Of a DNA stretch of 64,000 bases, positions 20,599-28,537 are shown piece by piece. Source of the DNA: Nitrosospira briensis (GTDB lineage: Bacteria; Pseudomonadota; Gammaproteobacteria; Burkholderiales; Nitrosomonadaceae). Made by a program: the position numbers and the translations under genes. A model generated the notes under the pieces. The model worked only from the letters and a program-made list of their open reading frames with translations, did not search any database and was not told the origin of the DNA. Each line of letters starts with the position of its first letter. Position 1 is the first letter of the stretch. The stretch covers positions 186,001 through 250,000 of the forward strand of contig NZ_FOVJ01000001.1 in NCBI RefSeq assembly GCF_900115125.1, in the 5' to 3' direction.

Positions 20599-21213
20599 AT
20601 GGCAAAAAACAGTACTCCGCGCCATGTCGGCTTCATTCCAGACGGCAATCGCCGTTGGGCCGCGAACCGCGGCCTGCCTAAGGAGGAGGGATACGCATCA
20701 GGTATTGGACCGGGTTTATCACTCTACGAAATATGCAAAAAACGCGGAATAGCCGAGGCATCGATTTACTGTTTTACGCAAGATAATACCAAGCGGCCCA
20801 ACGCTCAGAAGCTTGCCTTTACCGATGCATCCGTAGCATTTGCTTTTGAAGTTGCCCGCCGCGGTGCTGCCCTGCTTGTGCTGGGCGACGAGACTTCCGC
20901 GCAGTTTCCCAAGGTTCTGGAATCATTCAGAACGCGCCAGGGCACCGGCATGAAGGTAAATCTACTCGTTAACTATGGATGGGAATGGGACCTGGATGGC
21001 CTTAAAAATGGCGGTCTGCGCTCAAGTGATGTTTCGCGTCTTGACCTGATCGTGCGGTGGGGAGGAGGACGCCGCCTGAGCGGTTTTCTCCCGGTGCAAT
21101 CGGTGTACGCGGACTTCTACGTCAGGGATGAATACTGGCCGGATTTCGAGCCCCAGCATTTTGAACATGCCTTGTCCTGGTTCAAACGGCAGGACCGGAC
21201 ATTTGGCGGGTAA
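20599..21213 (+). CDS. Short divergent cis-prenyltransferase (UppS-family)
   Basis: A 204-residue protein (true UppS is about 240-260). It keeps the N-terminal catalytic block as HVGFIPDGNRRWAANRG with the Asp of DGN, the YCFTQDNTKRP block, and the C-terminal VYADFYVRDEYWPDF signature. The usual 'Arg-x-Ser-Gly-Glu-x-Arg-Leu-Ser-Asn-Phe' pyrophosphate-binding segment reads RWGGGRRLSGFLPVQS, and the stretch between the two halves is shortened. It could make a different or shorter prenyl chain, or be a non-catalytic partner. The second Met (20599) suits the AAGGA spacing better than 20593. It is 48 bp downstream of ppsA and may be cotranscribed. Confidence 0.75.
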   Translation: MAKNSTPRHVGFIPDGNRRWAANRGLPKEEGYASGIGPGLSLYEICKKRGIAEASIYCFTQDNTKRPNAQKLAFTDASVAFAFEVARRGAALLVLGDETSAQFPKVLESFRTRQGTGMKVNLLVNYGWEWDLDGLKNGGLRSSDVSRLDLIVRWGGGRRLSGFLPVQSVYADFYVRDEYWPDFEPQHFEHALSWFKRQDRTFGG

Positions 21214-21349
21214 GATCCGCCTTCTCAGTGCAGCGACCCGCCGGCCCGATCGGGTTTGTGCTGCTTGTTGCCTGCGACGTTGCCCATCTTCGATCCCTGT
21301 ATAAGCGTAAAACAATACCTATCATTTTTGACATAAAGGAGATAAAAAC

Positions 21350-21529
21350 ATGTCAGCAGCCTCGGATGCGAAAAGAATGTTCGTCGAAAACCTCAATGCC
21401 TTCGGCGACCAAAAAACCCAGCCTGAAAAATATAATCTTTATCTCGGCCTTATTTATCTGGTTGCATCCGTGGAACAAGTTCAGCAGGATTTGGAGCAAA
21501 TCAAGCAGCTACTTGCCAAGCGTCATTGA
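21350..21529 (+). CDS. 59-residue small protein, unknown function
   Basis: A short gene starting MSAASDAKRMFVENLNAFGD and ending KQLLAKRH. The ATG has a strong AAAGGAG at 7 bp, and the composition is protein-like: a predicted amphipathic, helix-forming C-terminal half (VASVEQVQQDLEQIKQLL) after a hydrophobic YLGLIYL segment. No family recognised. It lies 136 bp after the prenyltransferase gene on the same strand and converges on the PEP-CTERM gene with a 23-bp gap. The stop is TGA at 527-529 of the 21 kb block. Confidence 0.6.
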   Translation: MSAASDAKRMFVENLNAFGDQKTQPEKYNLYLGLIYLVASVEQVQQDLEQIKQLLAKRH

Positions 21530-21552
21530 ATTTTGCCCGTGCAATTTATCGG

Positions 21553-22269
21553 CTAAAGTGGGTGTGTCGTCCTGCGGCGACGCAACATAGATCCCAAGAG
21601 ACCAAGGCCAGCTATGAACATGGCGTAGGTTTCGGGTTCAGGTATGGGAGAAACAGTATTGCCGATAAATGCGGTGGGTAAAGCTCCAACCCTTTGATCA
21701 CCGAACGAATAAGTAAAGGAAAGATCAAATCGCTTCGTTTCGTCTGGTGCAAATGCTCCCAACGAAATAATAGGGATGAGGTCGGTTGAATTGCGGGTTT
21801 CCGGCGGGTAAGGGGCAGGGGTACAACTGGGTGATCCGGCTTGGCATGGTTCGGTCAACGGAAGTTGTTGGCTTCCGGTCAAATCGGCGAGTTTTCCCAT
21901 GAACACTGCGCTTGCGACTGGGCTTGTCAAGCTAACGGTTAGACTGGTGCCAGTGTTGTTGAAATTGCTGGTGTACCACCCGTTTAAATCATTGCGCCAT
22001 TCCATGGGCACGTAGGTGGTATCTATGTTCGGCCATATAAAAGGAATGGCGAAGCTTAACGCCGGCAAGGAGTTCGAAGTCAGGTTCTGAGCAAAAAGGT
22101 TTTGGTACGTTACGACGTTACCATTAATAGTGCGGGTAGTTAACGAGTCGCCGCTCCAAGTAGAGGAAGGATCATCCTGTAAAGTATATGCGGCTGCGGG
22201 AACAGTAAAAACAAGGGATATGGCTATTATTACAAAACTGGATAATTTACTTAAAAGCTTGATATTCAT
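21553..22269 (-). CDS. PEP-CTERM sorting-domain protein
   Basis: A 238-residue exported protein. Signal peptide about 1-27 (IIAISLVFTVPAAAY), then an unrecognised domain with Trp/Asn/Thr-rich strands, and a C-terminal PEP-CTERM tripartite signal: SPIPEPETYAMF, a hydrophobic segment (IAGLGLLGSML) and RRRRT. Such proteins are cut and sorted by an exosortase (XrtA-type) in bacteria that also make exopolysaccharide; no exosortase gene is in this window. Cysteines appear only as a CQAGSPSC pair, which may form a disulphide. Confidence 0.85.
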   Translation of the reverse strand: MNIKLLSKLSSFVIIAISLVFTVPAAAYTLQDDPSSTWSGDSLTTRTINGNVVTYQNLFAQNLTSNSLPALSFAIPFIWPNIDTTYVPMEWRNDLNGWYTSNFNNTGTSLTVSLTSPVASAVFMGKLADLTGSQQLPLTEPCQAGSPSCTPAPYPPETRNSTDLIPIISLGAFAPDETKRFDLSFTYSFGDQRVGALPTAFIGNTVSPIPEPETYAMFIAGLGLLGSMLRRRRTTHPL

Positions 22270-22679
22270 AATTAAGCCCCTAATTCTTTATTTTTCGTAT
22301 ACCCATTTTCAACATATGCTTCAGGCGAGGACAGCGCAATAGCCCACATAGACTATTAATTAGGTAAACCAATTGGGTCAGACGGGTCAGACTCGATTGA
22401 TTGTGCATACCGATGCGTAGGTGTTCTGAACCAAGGGAAACTGAAGAGGCAGGTAGAGTTGGCGGCAGCGAAAATTGGAAGCGGATAATTATCGGCCCGG
22501 GTGGCGGTAAATGTGAGTGGTTTGAACAATTGGAAGCTGATACTACGCTAACACCTACGGATGAGGATAGGGGGCACGAGTGATGCTTCGCGGGATGGGA
22601 TCGGGAAACCCCGCAGATCCGGGATGAATTGGACGCATCTATGAAATGCCAGGCGGGAGCTTTCAGCGCCCGCAACTTC
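22270..22679. other. Intergenic region in accessory patch
   Basis: About 410 bp between the PEP-CTERM gene start and the end of the Schlafen-domain gene. It contains the promoter side of the PEP-CTERM gene, a short tandem 9-bp repeat (gggtcagac twice, near 22375-22392) and a 60-codon plus-strand frame at 22401-22583 beginning with TTG. I do not call the frame as a gene. The region may include decayed coding sequence. Confidence 0.45.
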
Positions 22680-23861
22680 TTAGCGGCCGTTCCACAAGCC
22701 GGTAGTTTCGTTAAAAAACCGAGATTTTGAAAAACCTACAGCATTCCAAAGTGCATCAAACGCCGGCCTGACCGCACGGTGGTAATCCGCAACGTTTACG
22801 CTATACTCCTCGATCAGGCACGCCGGTAGTCGGACGACATCCCGATCAAATGGCTCGAGTTCATCGAAAAACATATCGTTATATACGTGGTAGAACGCGC
22901 CCTTCACCCCTTCTAAGGTGAACATAAGAATCAAAGGCGGATCGACATCAAGGGTTTTTAAGCCGTCGATATAGCGCGGGAGAGAGTCGAAAATTTGATG
23001 CTCAAGACGCAATCCCGCGATACCATTTCGCCCTTTATGTTCGTGGACAAGATTAGCCTCTGTTGCTTCGACAATTCCATTTCTAAATATCTGTGTATAT
23101 CCGTGATTGGTTTCGCCGCCGCGCTCGTTAATAACACCATCAAGATTATAACGGGGAGACATCCCCATACTTCCTAGCGGTGCAAATGAGGCGTGCCGCG
23201 CATACATCTTTTCGGGGTTAATAGTGACTGTAGACGATACCGCTGAAAGTGGGATGATATGAAGTATAAAACGGCCGTTACCGATCAATGGCCGCTGGCC
23301 GTTAGCCCGGTTAAAAAGTTCTATCCGCTCGTCGCGAAACTCCCGGGTGCGATCCGCCGCAGAAGCTGACAATGTATACAGGTGTCTGAGTTCATCCATG
23401 CTTGCCTCGTGTGCCCCCGCAGAGTTTCGGACGAAAAATCTATTTGAATTTTGCGCGCAGACCCGATGGGGAATCTGCCAGCTTCGCGGAATTCGAATCA
23501 CGATTGCGTGGGATTGTTTAGCTAAGCGGACGGACTTTAGCCGGTAACCCGGAATACGAGGTTCAATGCCCGTCCTAATAATTTGATCAAGACGAGATAC
23601 CTCAACATCAATATCCGCGGGCTTGATACCACACAGATTAGAGGCGACACCCTCGGCCTCGTCCATACCGATTACGATATGGCCCCCGTTTACATTCGCA
23701 AACGCTGATACATCCTTAAGCAATTCCCTTTTATCGGCGTCGCTGGTCCCATAAGCGTCGCGCTTGTAGTCTAGGTGCAATCCTTCCGGCACTTGACCCT
23801 CAACCAGTTCTAGAAGGTCTGTTTCAGTTATTGCTTCAAAGTCTAGCCGGGAAATAGACAC
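22680..23861 (-). CDS. Schlafen/AlbA_2-domain protein
   Basis: A 393-residue protein with an N-terminal AlbA_2 (Schlafen-like) domain, about residues 10-160: HLDYKRDAYGTSDADKRELL then DVSAFANVNGGHIVIGMDE, and RNSAGAHEASMDELRHLYTL. The C-terminal 230 residues are unrecognised and contain no HTH or helicase motif I can see. The family is scattered among bacterial regulators and some defence islands; activity is often unknown. The gene is isolated, with looser, lower-GC coding than its neighbours, and lies just inside the tRNA-Thr gene with a tRNA-like remnant between. That suggests horizontal acquisition, which is inference. Confidence 0.75.
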   Translation of the reverse strand: MSISRLDFEAITETDLLELVEGQVPEGLHLDYKRDAYGTSDADKRELLKDVSAFANVNGGHIVIGMDEAEGVASNLCGIKPADIDVEVSRLDQIIRTGIEPRIPGYRLKSVRLAKQSHAIVIRIPRSWQIPHRVCAQNSNRFFVRNSAGAHEASMDELRHLYTLSASAADRTREFRDERIELFNRANGQRPLIGNGRFILHIIPLSAVSSTVTINPEKMYARHASFAPLGSMGMSPRYNLDGVINERGGETNHGYTQIFRNGIVEATEANLVHEHKGRNGIAGLRLEHQIFDSLPRYIDGLKTLDVDPPLILMFTLEGVKGAFYHVYNDMFFDELEPFDRDVVRLPACLIEEYSVNVADYHRAVRPAFDALWNAVGFSKSRFFNETTGLWNGR

Positions 23862-23898
23862 TTCGAGAATTTACCTAAGATTTGCCTAAAAGAATAGA

Positions 23899-23978
23899 TG
23901 GTGCCGCATCTCCGATTCGAACGGACGACCTACCGATTACACCGGGAAAACCGATCTTTCTAATTCAGCCGATCTGGT
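23899..23978 (-). pseudogene. tRNA-like remnant (degenerate tRNA)
   Basis: Read on the minus strand, the sequence ends in GGCACCA and has a T-arm-like GTCCG-TTCGAAT-CGGAG, a variable-loop AGGTCG, an anticodon-arm-like CGGTT...AATCG with a 10-nt loop instead of 7, and a D-arm-like GCTGAATTAGAAAGATC. The acceptor 5' strand does not pair properly with ATGCGGC and one T-stem pair is G-G. It therefore looks like a decayed tRNA or captured tRNA 3' half. It sits 70 bp downstream of the intact tRNA-Thr on the same strand and 37 bp upstream of the Schlafen-domain gene. Confidence 0.4.
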
Positions 23979-24047
23979 TTTTGTTGCCTGAGATGTTGCC
24001 TATTTCCAGATACATTGCAGCTATAGAATTATAACTGCTTGTTTTAT

Positions 24048-24123
24048 TGGTGCCGACACCAAGAGTCGAACTCGGGACCTTCTGATTACAAATCAGCTGC
24101 TCTACCAACTGAGCTATGCCGGC
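24048..24123 (-). tRNA. tRNA-Thr (anticodon TGT)
   Basis: On the minus strand a full 76-nt cloverleaf, GCCGGCA at the 5' end and TGTCGGC-A-CCA at the 3' end (one G-U pair), with CCA encoded. D arm GCTCAGTTGGTAGAGC, anticodon loop TTTGTAA giving TGT, T arm CCGAG-TTCGACT-CTTGG. Position 27-43 is a G-A mismatch, so the anticodon stem has only four clean pairs; other elements are canonical. It lies 72 bp upstream of nothing coding on its own strand and borders an accessory patch downstream. Confidence 0.93.
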
Positions 24124-24195
24124 GCAATGCAATTATAGTGGCTGGGGAGCGGGGGAGCAAACCTGTGGAGGTGTTACAAAAGCAATCGGAAATTA

Positions 24196-24618
24196 TTATT
24201 TGATGACCTGAAAGCGACGCTTTTGATTTGTGGGGGACGCTGAACCGGGGACCTGTGGCTTACCAGATTCCCCGGTATCTGCTTCGCCTTGCGCTGGATC
24301 GGCCTCGTTCTCAAGCGTGAAGAGTAGGCCCTGGGCGGTTTCCTTGGCAAATATTCCCTGCACCGCGCCAACCGGTATGGCAATTTCCCGTGAAACGCCG
24401 CCAAACCTGGCGGAGAAGTGGATGAAATCATTACCAAGGGTGAGATGGTGCGCCGCATCGTGGCTGATGTTCAGTATGATCTCACCATCTTTTACAAATT
24501 CATCCGGCACACGAGTCTGGGCATCTACCTTAACCGATATATAGGGAGTAAAACCACTGTCCGAGCACCATTCATAAATCGCGCGGATCAGATACGGTTT
24601 GGTGGAAAGCTCTTTCAT
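24196..24618 (-). CDS. sspB: ClpXP protease specificity-enhancing factor
   Basis: A 140-residue adaptor. The N-terminal substrate-binding domain (about 1-105: KPYLIRAIYEWCSDSGFTPY, ILNISHDAAHHLTLGND, FSARFGGVSREIAIPVGAV) is well conserved. A flexible Pro/Glu/Gly linker leads to the C-terminal XB tail KRRFQVIK, which docks on ClpX. It delivers ssrA-tagged and other substrates to ClpXP. It overlaps sspA by 4 bp, the standard operon. Confidence 0.92.
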   Translation of the reverse strand: MKELSTKPYLIRAIYEWCSDSGFTPYISVKVDAQTRVPDEFVKDGEIILNISHDAAHHLTLGNDFIHFSARFGGVSREIAIPVGAVQGIFAKETAQGLLFTLENEADPAQGEADTGESGKPQVPGSASPTNQKRRFQVIK

Positions 24619-25214
24619 TTGCGCATTGCTTTCTCGGACGCCGTAAGCGCGTCAATGAACGCCGGCCTGCTGAAAAGACGCTCGGCGAACTTCAATAGCG
24701 GCGCGGCCTGTTTTGGTAGCTGAATACCATAATGGTCCAATCGCCATAATAATGGCGCAATCGCCACGTCAAGCATGGAAAACTCATCCCCCAGCATGTA
24801 TTTCTGTTTTACGAACACAGGTGCAATCACAGTCAGGTTATCGCGAATGGCCGCACGCGCTTTCTCTGCTGTTTTCTGATTGCTGCTCTCGACAGCATCG
24901 ATATGACAAAACAGTTCCTGCTCGAAGCGGTGTAGAAATAGCCGCGCCCTCGCCCGCATTACAGGGTCGGCAGGCATCAATTGCGGATGAGGAAAACGAT
25001 CATCAATATATTCGTTGATGATGTTGGATTCGTAAAGGATGAGATCGCGCTCCACCAGCACAGGCACCCGGCCATAGGGACTCATTACCGCAAGATCCTC
25101 CGGCCTGTTATGCAGGTCGACATCGATAATCTGAAAGTCCATACCCTTCTCGTACAGCACGATACGACAGCGATGGCTGAACGGACAGGTAGTGGCTGAA
25201 TACAATGTCATCAT
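24615..25214 (-). CDS. sspA: Stringent starvation protein A
   Basis: A 199-residue GST-fold protein: thioredoxin-like N-domain (MTLYSATTCPFSHRCRIVLY, then the EDLAVMSPYGRVPVLVERD block) and an all-helical C-domain. SspA binds RNA polymerase holoenzyme and alters transcription under starvation. The neighbours are typical for betaproteobacteria: petABC upstream (55-bp gap from petC) and sspB overlapping downstream, so the five genes may form one transcription unit. Confidence 0.92.
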   Translation of the reverse strand: MMTLYSATTCPFSHRCRIVLYEKGMDFQIIDVDLHNRPEDLAVMSPYGRVPVLVERDLILYESNIINEYIDDRFPHPQLMPADPVMRARARLFLHRFEQELFCHIDAVESSNQKTAEKARAAIRDNLTVIAPVFVKQKYMLGDEFSMLDVAIAPLLWRLDHYGIQLPKQAAPLLKFAERLFSRPAFIDALTASEKAMRK

Positions 25215-25269
25215 GACTTGTTACTTTCAGTGTATGAGGGTGCAACGCTTTGTAGCGGATGAGAAATAG

Positions 25270-26007
25270 TCAATGTACGTCCTTCCAATACTCCTGTTTC
25301 AGGGCATAAGTCAATCCCAGCATGGCAAACAGGAAGAGCATTACAATAATTCCCAATTGCACTCGTTTAGTGGCGGCTGGTTCGCCGAGATAAACCAGGA
25401 AGTTAACCAGGTCAGTGACGTAGGCGTCATATTCCGTTTTTGAAAGGGTACCGGGCTTGTCCAGCTTCAGCTCCTTTACTTCATGTGTGCCGCCATGACC
25501 GTCGTCGACATTCTTCACCGAAAGTGACTGCTCACCCTGTAACTGGTATAGCACATGAGGCATGGCAGCTTTATCAAATACCAGATTATTCCACCCCGTA
25601 GCCGTGGAGTCATCACGATAAAACTTCCTGAGATAGGTGTAGAGCCAGTCAGGACCACGGGAACGCGCAATAACCGACAAATCGGGCGGAGGCACGCCTA
25701 ACCATTGCTTGGCGTCTTTCGGCTTCATGGCCACCGTCATGAGCTCACCCACTTTTTGCCCGGTAAATATGAGGTTATCGCTGATCTGGTTTTCCGTGAG
25801 GCCTAAGTCCCTGAGCCGGTTATAGCGCATGTACTCGGCGCTATGGCATGACAGGCAATAGTTGACAAAAGTTTGTGCGCCGCGTTGCAGCGAAATCTTG
25901 TCGCCCGGATTAAGCTGAGGGCGATCCAGTTTCACTTCCGGACCGCTGGCGAACGAAACAAGCGGGACCAGGCAAAAAATCAAAAGTATACTTGTTATTT
26001 TTCTCAT
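25270..26007 (-). CDS. petC: Cytochrome c1 of the bc1 complex
   Basis: A 245-residue protein with a signal peptide (1-20), the haem site CLSCH (Cys51, Cys54, His55), LGVPPPDLSVIARSRGPDWLYTYL, and a C-terminal membrane anchor about 211-231. It takes electrons from the Rieske centre and passes them to soluble cytochrome c in the periplasm. It overlaps petB by 4 bp as the third gene of petABC. Confidence 0.94.
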   Translation of the reverse strand: MRKITSILLIFCLVPLVSFASGPEVKLDRPQLNPGDKISLQRGAQTFVNYCLSCHSAEYMRYNRLRDLGLTENQISDNLIFTGQKVGELMTVAMKPKDAKQWLGVPPPDLSVIARSRGPDWLYTYLRKFYRDDSTATGWNNLVFDKAAMPHVLYQLQGEQSLSVKNVDDGHGGTHEVKELKLDKPGTLSKTEYDAYVTDLVNFLVYLGEPAATKRVQLGIIVMLFLFAMLGLTYALKQEYWKDVH

Positions 26008-27251
26008 TCTGTCACCCTGGTCGGTTCAGGCTTCGTTTTATCTATCTTGCTGTACCACGGCATAAGAATGAAGAAGGCAAAGTAGATCACCGTGAATATC
26101 TGCGCAAGTATGGTATAGAGCGGCGTGGGTGATTTCGTGCCGAGCCAGCCAAGCACAAAAACGCTGATGACAAAGAGGGTGAGGGCAAATTTGAAAATCG
26201 GCCCTTTATAACGGATCGATTTTACGGGGCTGCGGTCCAGCCAGGGCAACAGGGCAAAGATTGCAACCGAGCCACCCATCAGGATGATGCCCCAGAGTTT
26301 TGCATCTATCCAGAGAAAGTTGATGGTGACCGCCCTCAGCATCGAGTAGTACGGGGTGAAATACCAGACAGGAGCGATATGATCCGGTGTCTGCAGAGTG
26401 TTGGCGGGAACAAAATTATTGTATTCAAGGAAATAGCCACCCATTTCGGGCGCGAAAAATATAATCCCGGTGAATATGATCAGGAAAACCACCACCCCGA
26501 AAATATCCTTCACCGAGTAGTAGGGATGAAACGGTATGCCATCTACCGGAATATGCGTTACCGGATCCTTGTTCGCCTTGATCTCGATCCCGTCCGGGTT
26601 GTTCGACCCGACTTCGTGCAAGGCCAGTATATGCACCACCACGAGCACCACAAGCAAAACGGGCAGCGTCACAACGTGGTAGGCAAAAAAGCGGTTGAGC
26701 GCAGCGTCCGACAGCATGAAGTCGCCCAGCAGCCAGTTGGAGAGCGTTTCGCCCACTACGGGAATTGCACCGATCATGCTTATGATCACCTGCGCCCCCC
26801 AATAGGACATCTGCCCCCATGGCAGGATATAGCCTGTAAATGCCAGCATCATCAGGATGAAGAAGATGCCCATCCCGATCAGCCAGAGAAGCTCGCGCGG
26901 CTTGCGATAGGAACCGTACATCATGCCCCGGAACATATGCAGATAGACAACCACAAAGAACATCGATGCGCCAGTGGAGTGCATATAGCGGATCAGCCAG
27001 CCGAAATTGACGTCCCGCATGATGTATTCCACCGAGGCGAATGCCATGCTGGCGTCCGGCTTGTAGTTCATGGTGAGAAAGATGCCGGTAAGAAGCTGAT
27101 TCACCAGCACGAGCATGGCCAGCGAGCCGAAGTAGTACCAGAAATTGAAGTTCTTGGGTGCGTAGTACTCGCTCAGATGAGCTTTCCAGTTGGCGGTTAA
27201 CGGAAAACGCTCGTCTATCCAACCGATGAAGGATTCCAATCGCTTGCTCAT
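26004..27251 (-). CDS. petB: Cytochrome b of the bc1 complex
   Basis: A 415-residue membrane protein with about eight helices. It holds the haem-ligand helices (RYMHSTGASMFFVVVYLHMF and FAYHVVTLPVLLVVLVVVHI), GQMSYWGAQVI, and the Qo-site motif, here PVWYFTPYYSMLRA. The common PEWY glutamate is a valine, a variant known in many beta- and gammaproteobacteria. It forms the quinol-oxidising core with the Rieske protein and cytochrome c1. It starts one base after the petA stop, so the genes are tightly linked. Confidence 0.95.
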   Translation of the reverse strand: MSKRLESFIGWIDERFPLTANWKAHLSEYYAPKNFNFWYYFGSLAMLVLVNQLLTGIFLTMNYKPDASMAFASVEYIMRDVNFGWLIRYMHSTGASMFFVVVYLHMFRGMMYGSYRKPRELLWLIGMGIFFILMMLAFTGYILPWGQMSYWGAQVIISMIGAIPVVGETLSNWLLGDFMLSDAALNRFFAYHVVTLPVLLVVLVVVHILALHEVGSNNPDGIEIKANKDPVTHIPVDGIPFHPYYSVKDIFGVVVFLIIFTGIIFFAPEMGGYFLEYNNFVPANTLQTPDHIAPVWYFTPYYSMLRAVTINFLWIDAKLWGIILMGGSVAIFALLPWLDRSPVKSIRYKGPIFKFALTLFVISVFVLGWLGTKSPTPLYTILAQIFTVIYFAFFILMPWYSKIDKTKPEPTRVTE

Positions 27252-27854
27252 TTATGCGGACTCCTTACGATCGGAACCGATCAAGAGGCTTGTATCAGTC
27301 AAATACACGTGAGGGGGAACGGCCAGATTGGTTGGCGCCGGGACGCTTTTGTAAACCCGGCCAGCCAGGTCGAACTTGGATCCGTGGCAGGGGCAGAAAA
27401 AACCTCCAAGCCAATCCGGGCCAAGATCCGCTGGAGCAATATCCTTGCGATACACCGGAGAGCATCCCAAATGGGTACAGACCCCTTCCACCACCAGAAT
27501 TGCCGGTTTGATAGACCGCGTTTCATTCTGGGCATACGGCGGTTGCTGGTCTTTTTCCGATTTGGGATCGGCCACCTGGCCATCCAGTTTCTTCAGGGTC
27601 GCCAGCATCTCGGGAGTACGGTTCAATACCCACACTACCTTCCCGCGCCATTCCACCAGCAGCAGCATGCCTGGCTCAACCTTGCTGATGTCCACCTCGA
27701 CCGGCGCGCCAGCTGCTTTTGCGCGTTCACTGGGCAACATGCTCATCACGAAGGGAGTCGCCACCGCAGCAGTTGCGATTCCGCCCGCAACCGATGTTGC
27801 GACCAGAAGGAAACGCCTTCTGCTGTTCATTTCTTTTTTCTCAATATCCGCCAT
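27252..27854 (-). CDS. petA: Rieske iron-sulphur subunit of the bc1 complex
   Basis: A 200-residue protein. The N-terminus carries a twin-arginine-type signal (NSRRRFLLVATSVAGG) that also serves as the membrane anchor. The Rieske 2Fe-2S ligands are in CTHLGC and CPCHGS, followed by the Pro loop AGRVYKSVPAPTNL. It oxidises quinol at the Qo site and swings to cytochrome c1. First gene of petABC. Confidence 0.94.
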   Translation of the reverse strand: MADIEKKEMNSRRRFLLVATSVAGGIATAAVATPFVMSMLPSERAKAAGAPVEVDISKVEPGMLLLVEWRGKVVWVLNRTPEMLATLKKLDGQVADPKSEKDQQPPYAQNETRSIKPAILVVEGVCTHLGCSPVYRKDIAPADLGPDWLGGFFCPCHGSKFDLAGRVYKSVPAPTNLAVPPHVYLTDTSLLIGSDRKESA

Positions 27855-28258
27855 ATTTTGCAGTCCCGGTTTTCAGTTCGGACCTTCTAAAAAAACTCGT
27901 AAAAAAACTTAACCATTTTACCATAGTACGTATTGGAAAATAAATATTGATTGTAAAACTTGTTGATTGAATGGTAAAAAACTCATAAATTAACCCCTTA
28001 TCGATAAACGGTGGGGCCACCTGATCCGGCCGGCTTTTCTATACTCTGATTCCACTTGCGCTTGTCACACCTGAAATAAACCGTATTGCCGCATCAGCAT
28101 CTATAATATTTTCAAACGCGAATATGCGGGATTACCGTTATCGTCGCCACGTCAATTGAATGCGGGGCGGACAAGAGTGCCGGTATAGTCTGCAAACAGT
28201 ACTTCAGCTTGACAATACGCGCGGATGGATAGCCTGAGACATCACATGTTTTTAGTTC
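27855..28258. other. AT-rich divergent promoter region
   Basis: About 400 bp between the divergent petABC operon and yacG. The petA side is clearly AT-rich (about 27880-27990). A good -35 hexamer, TTGACA, lies at 28209-28214 on the yacG side, but its -10 partner is weak. No gene, repeat or RNA was recognised. Confidence 0.4.
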
Positions 28259-28453
28259 ATGACCATGAAGAAACCTGTCGTTAACTGTCCTTACTGCGGC
28301 AAGATTGTTGTCTGGGATACCAGCAATCCTTATCGCCCGTTTTGTTCCGAGCGCTGCAAGCTTATCGATCTGGGGCAGTGGGCTACAGAATCCTATCGTA
28401 TTCCGGATACGAATCCGGAAAAACAGGACGATTCATTAAAAGATGAGGAATAG
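28259..28453 (+). CDS. yacG: Zinc-binding DNA gyrase inhibitor YacG
   Basis: A 64-residue protein with the YacG zinc ribbon: CPYCG, then [20 protein letters not shown], giving four cysteine ligands (C-x2-C-x15-C-x3-C). It ends with an acidic tail. E. coli YacG binds GyrB and inhibits gyrase. No strong ribosome binding site is seen; the second Met, two codons on (28265), is an equal candidate. It converges on the MutT/ThiE gene, a change from the more usual co-directional cluster. Confidence 0.9.
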   Translation: MTMKKPVVNCPYCGKIVVWDTSNPYRPFCSERCKLIDLGQWATESYRIPDTNPEKQDDSLKDEE

Positions 28454-28537
28454 CACAACCCCGCGCGGTTGCGCAATTTTATTTGATGTTTGAACGCCTG
28501 ATCGCCGGGCGTTGAAGTAAACTACGCCGGCAGGATC

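Noticed and set aside
22401-22583. Plus-strand frame of 60 codons with TTG start
   Set aside because: No ribosome binding site, no family similarity and a TGA immediately before the start; it may be a decayed remnant but is not called as a gene.
26004-27251. PVWY in place of PEWY in cytochrome b
   Set aside because: A known variant in beta- and gammaproteobacteria, so not novel.
28460-28525. Weak hairpins after yacG
   Set aside because: Stems of 4 to 6 bp without a proper T-run; termination is unproven.
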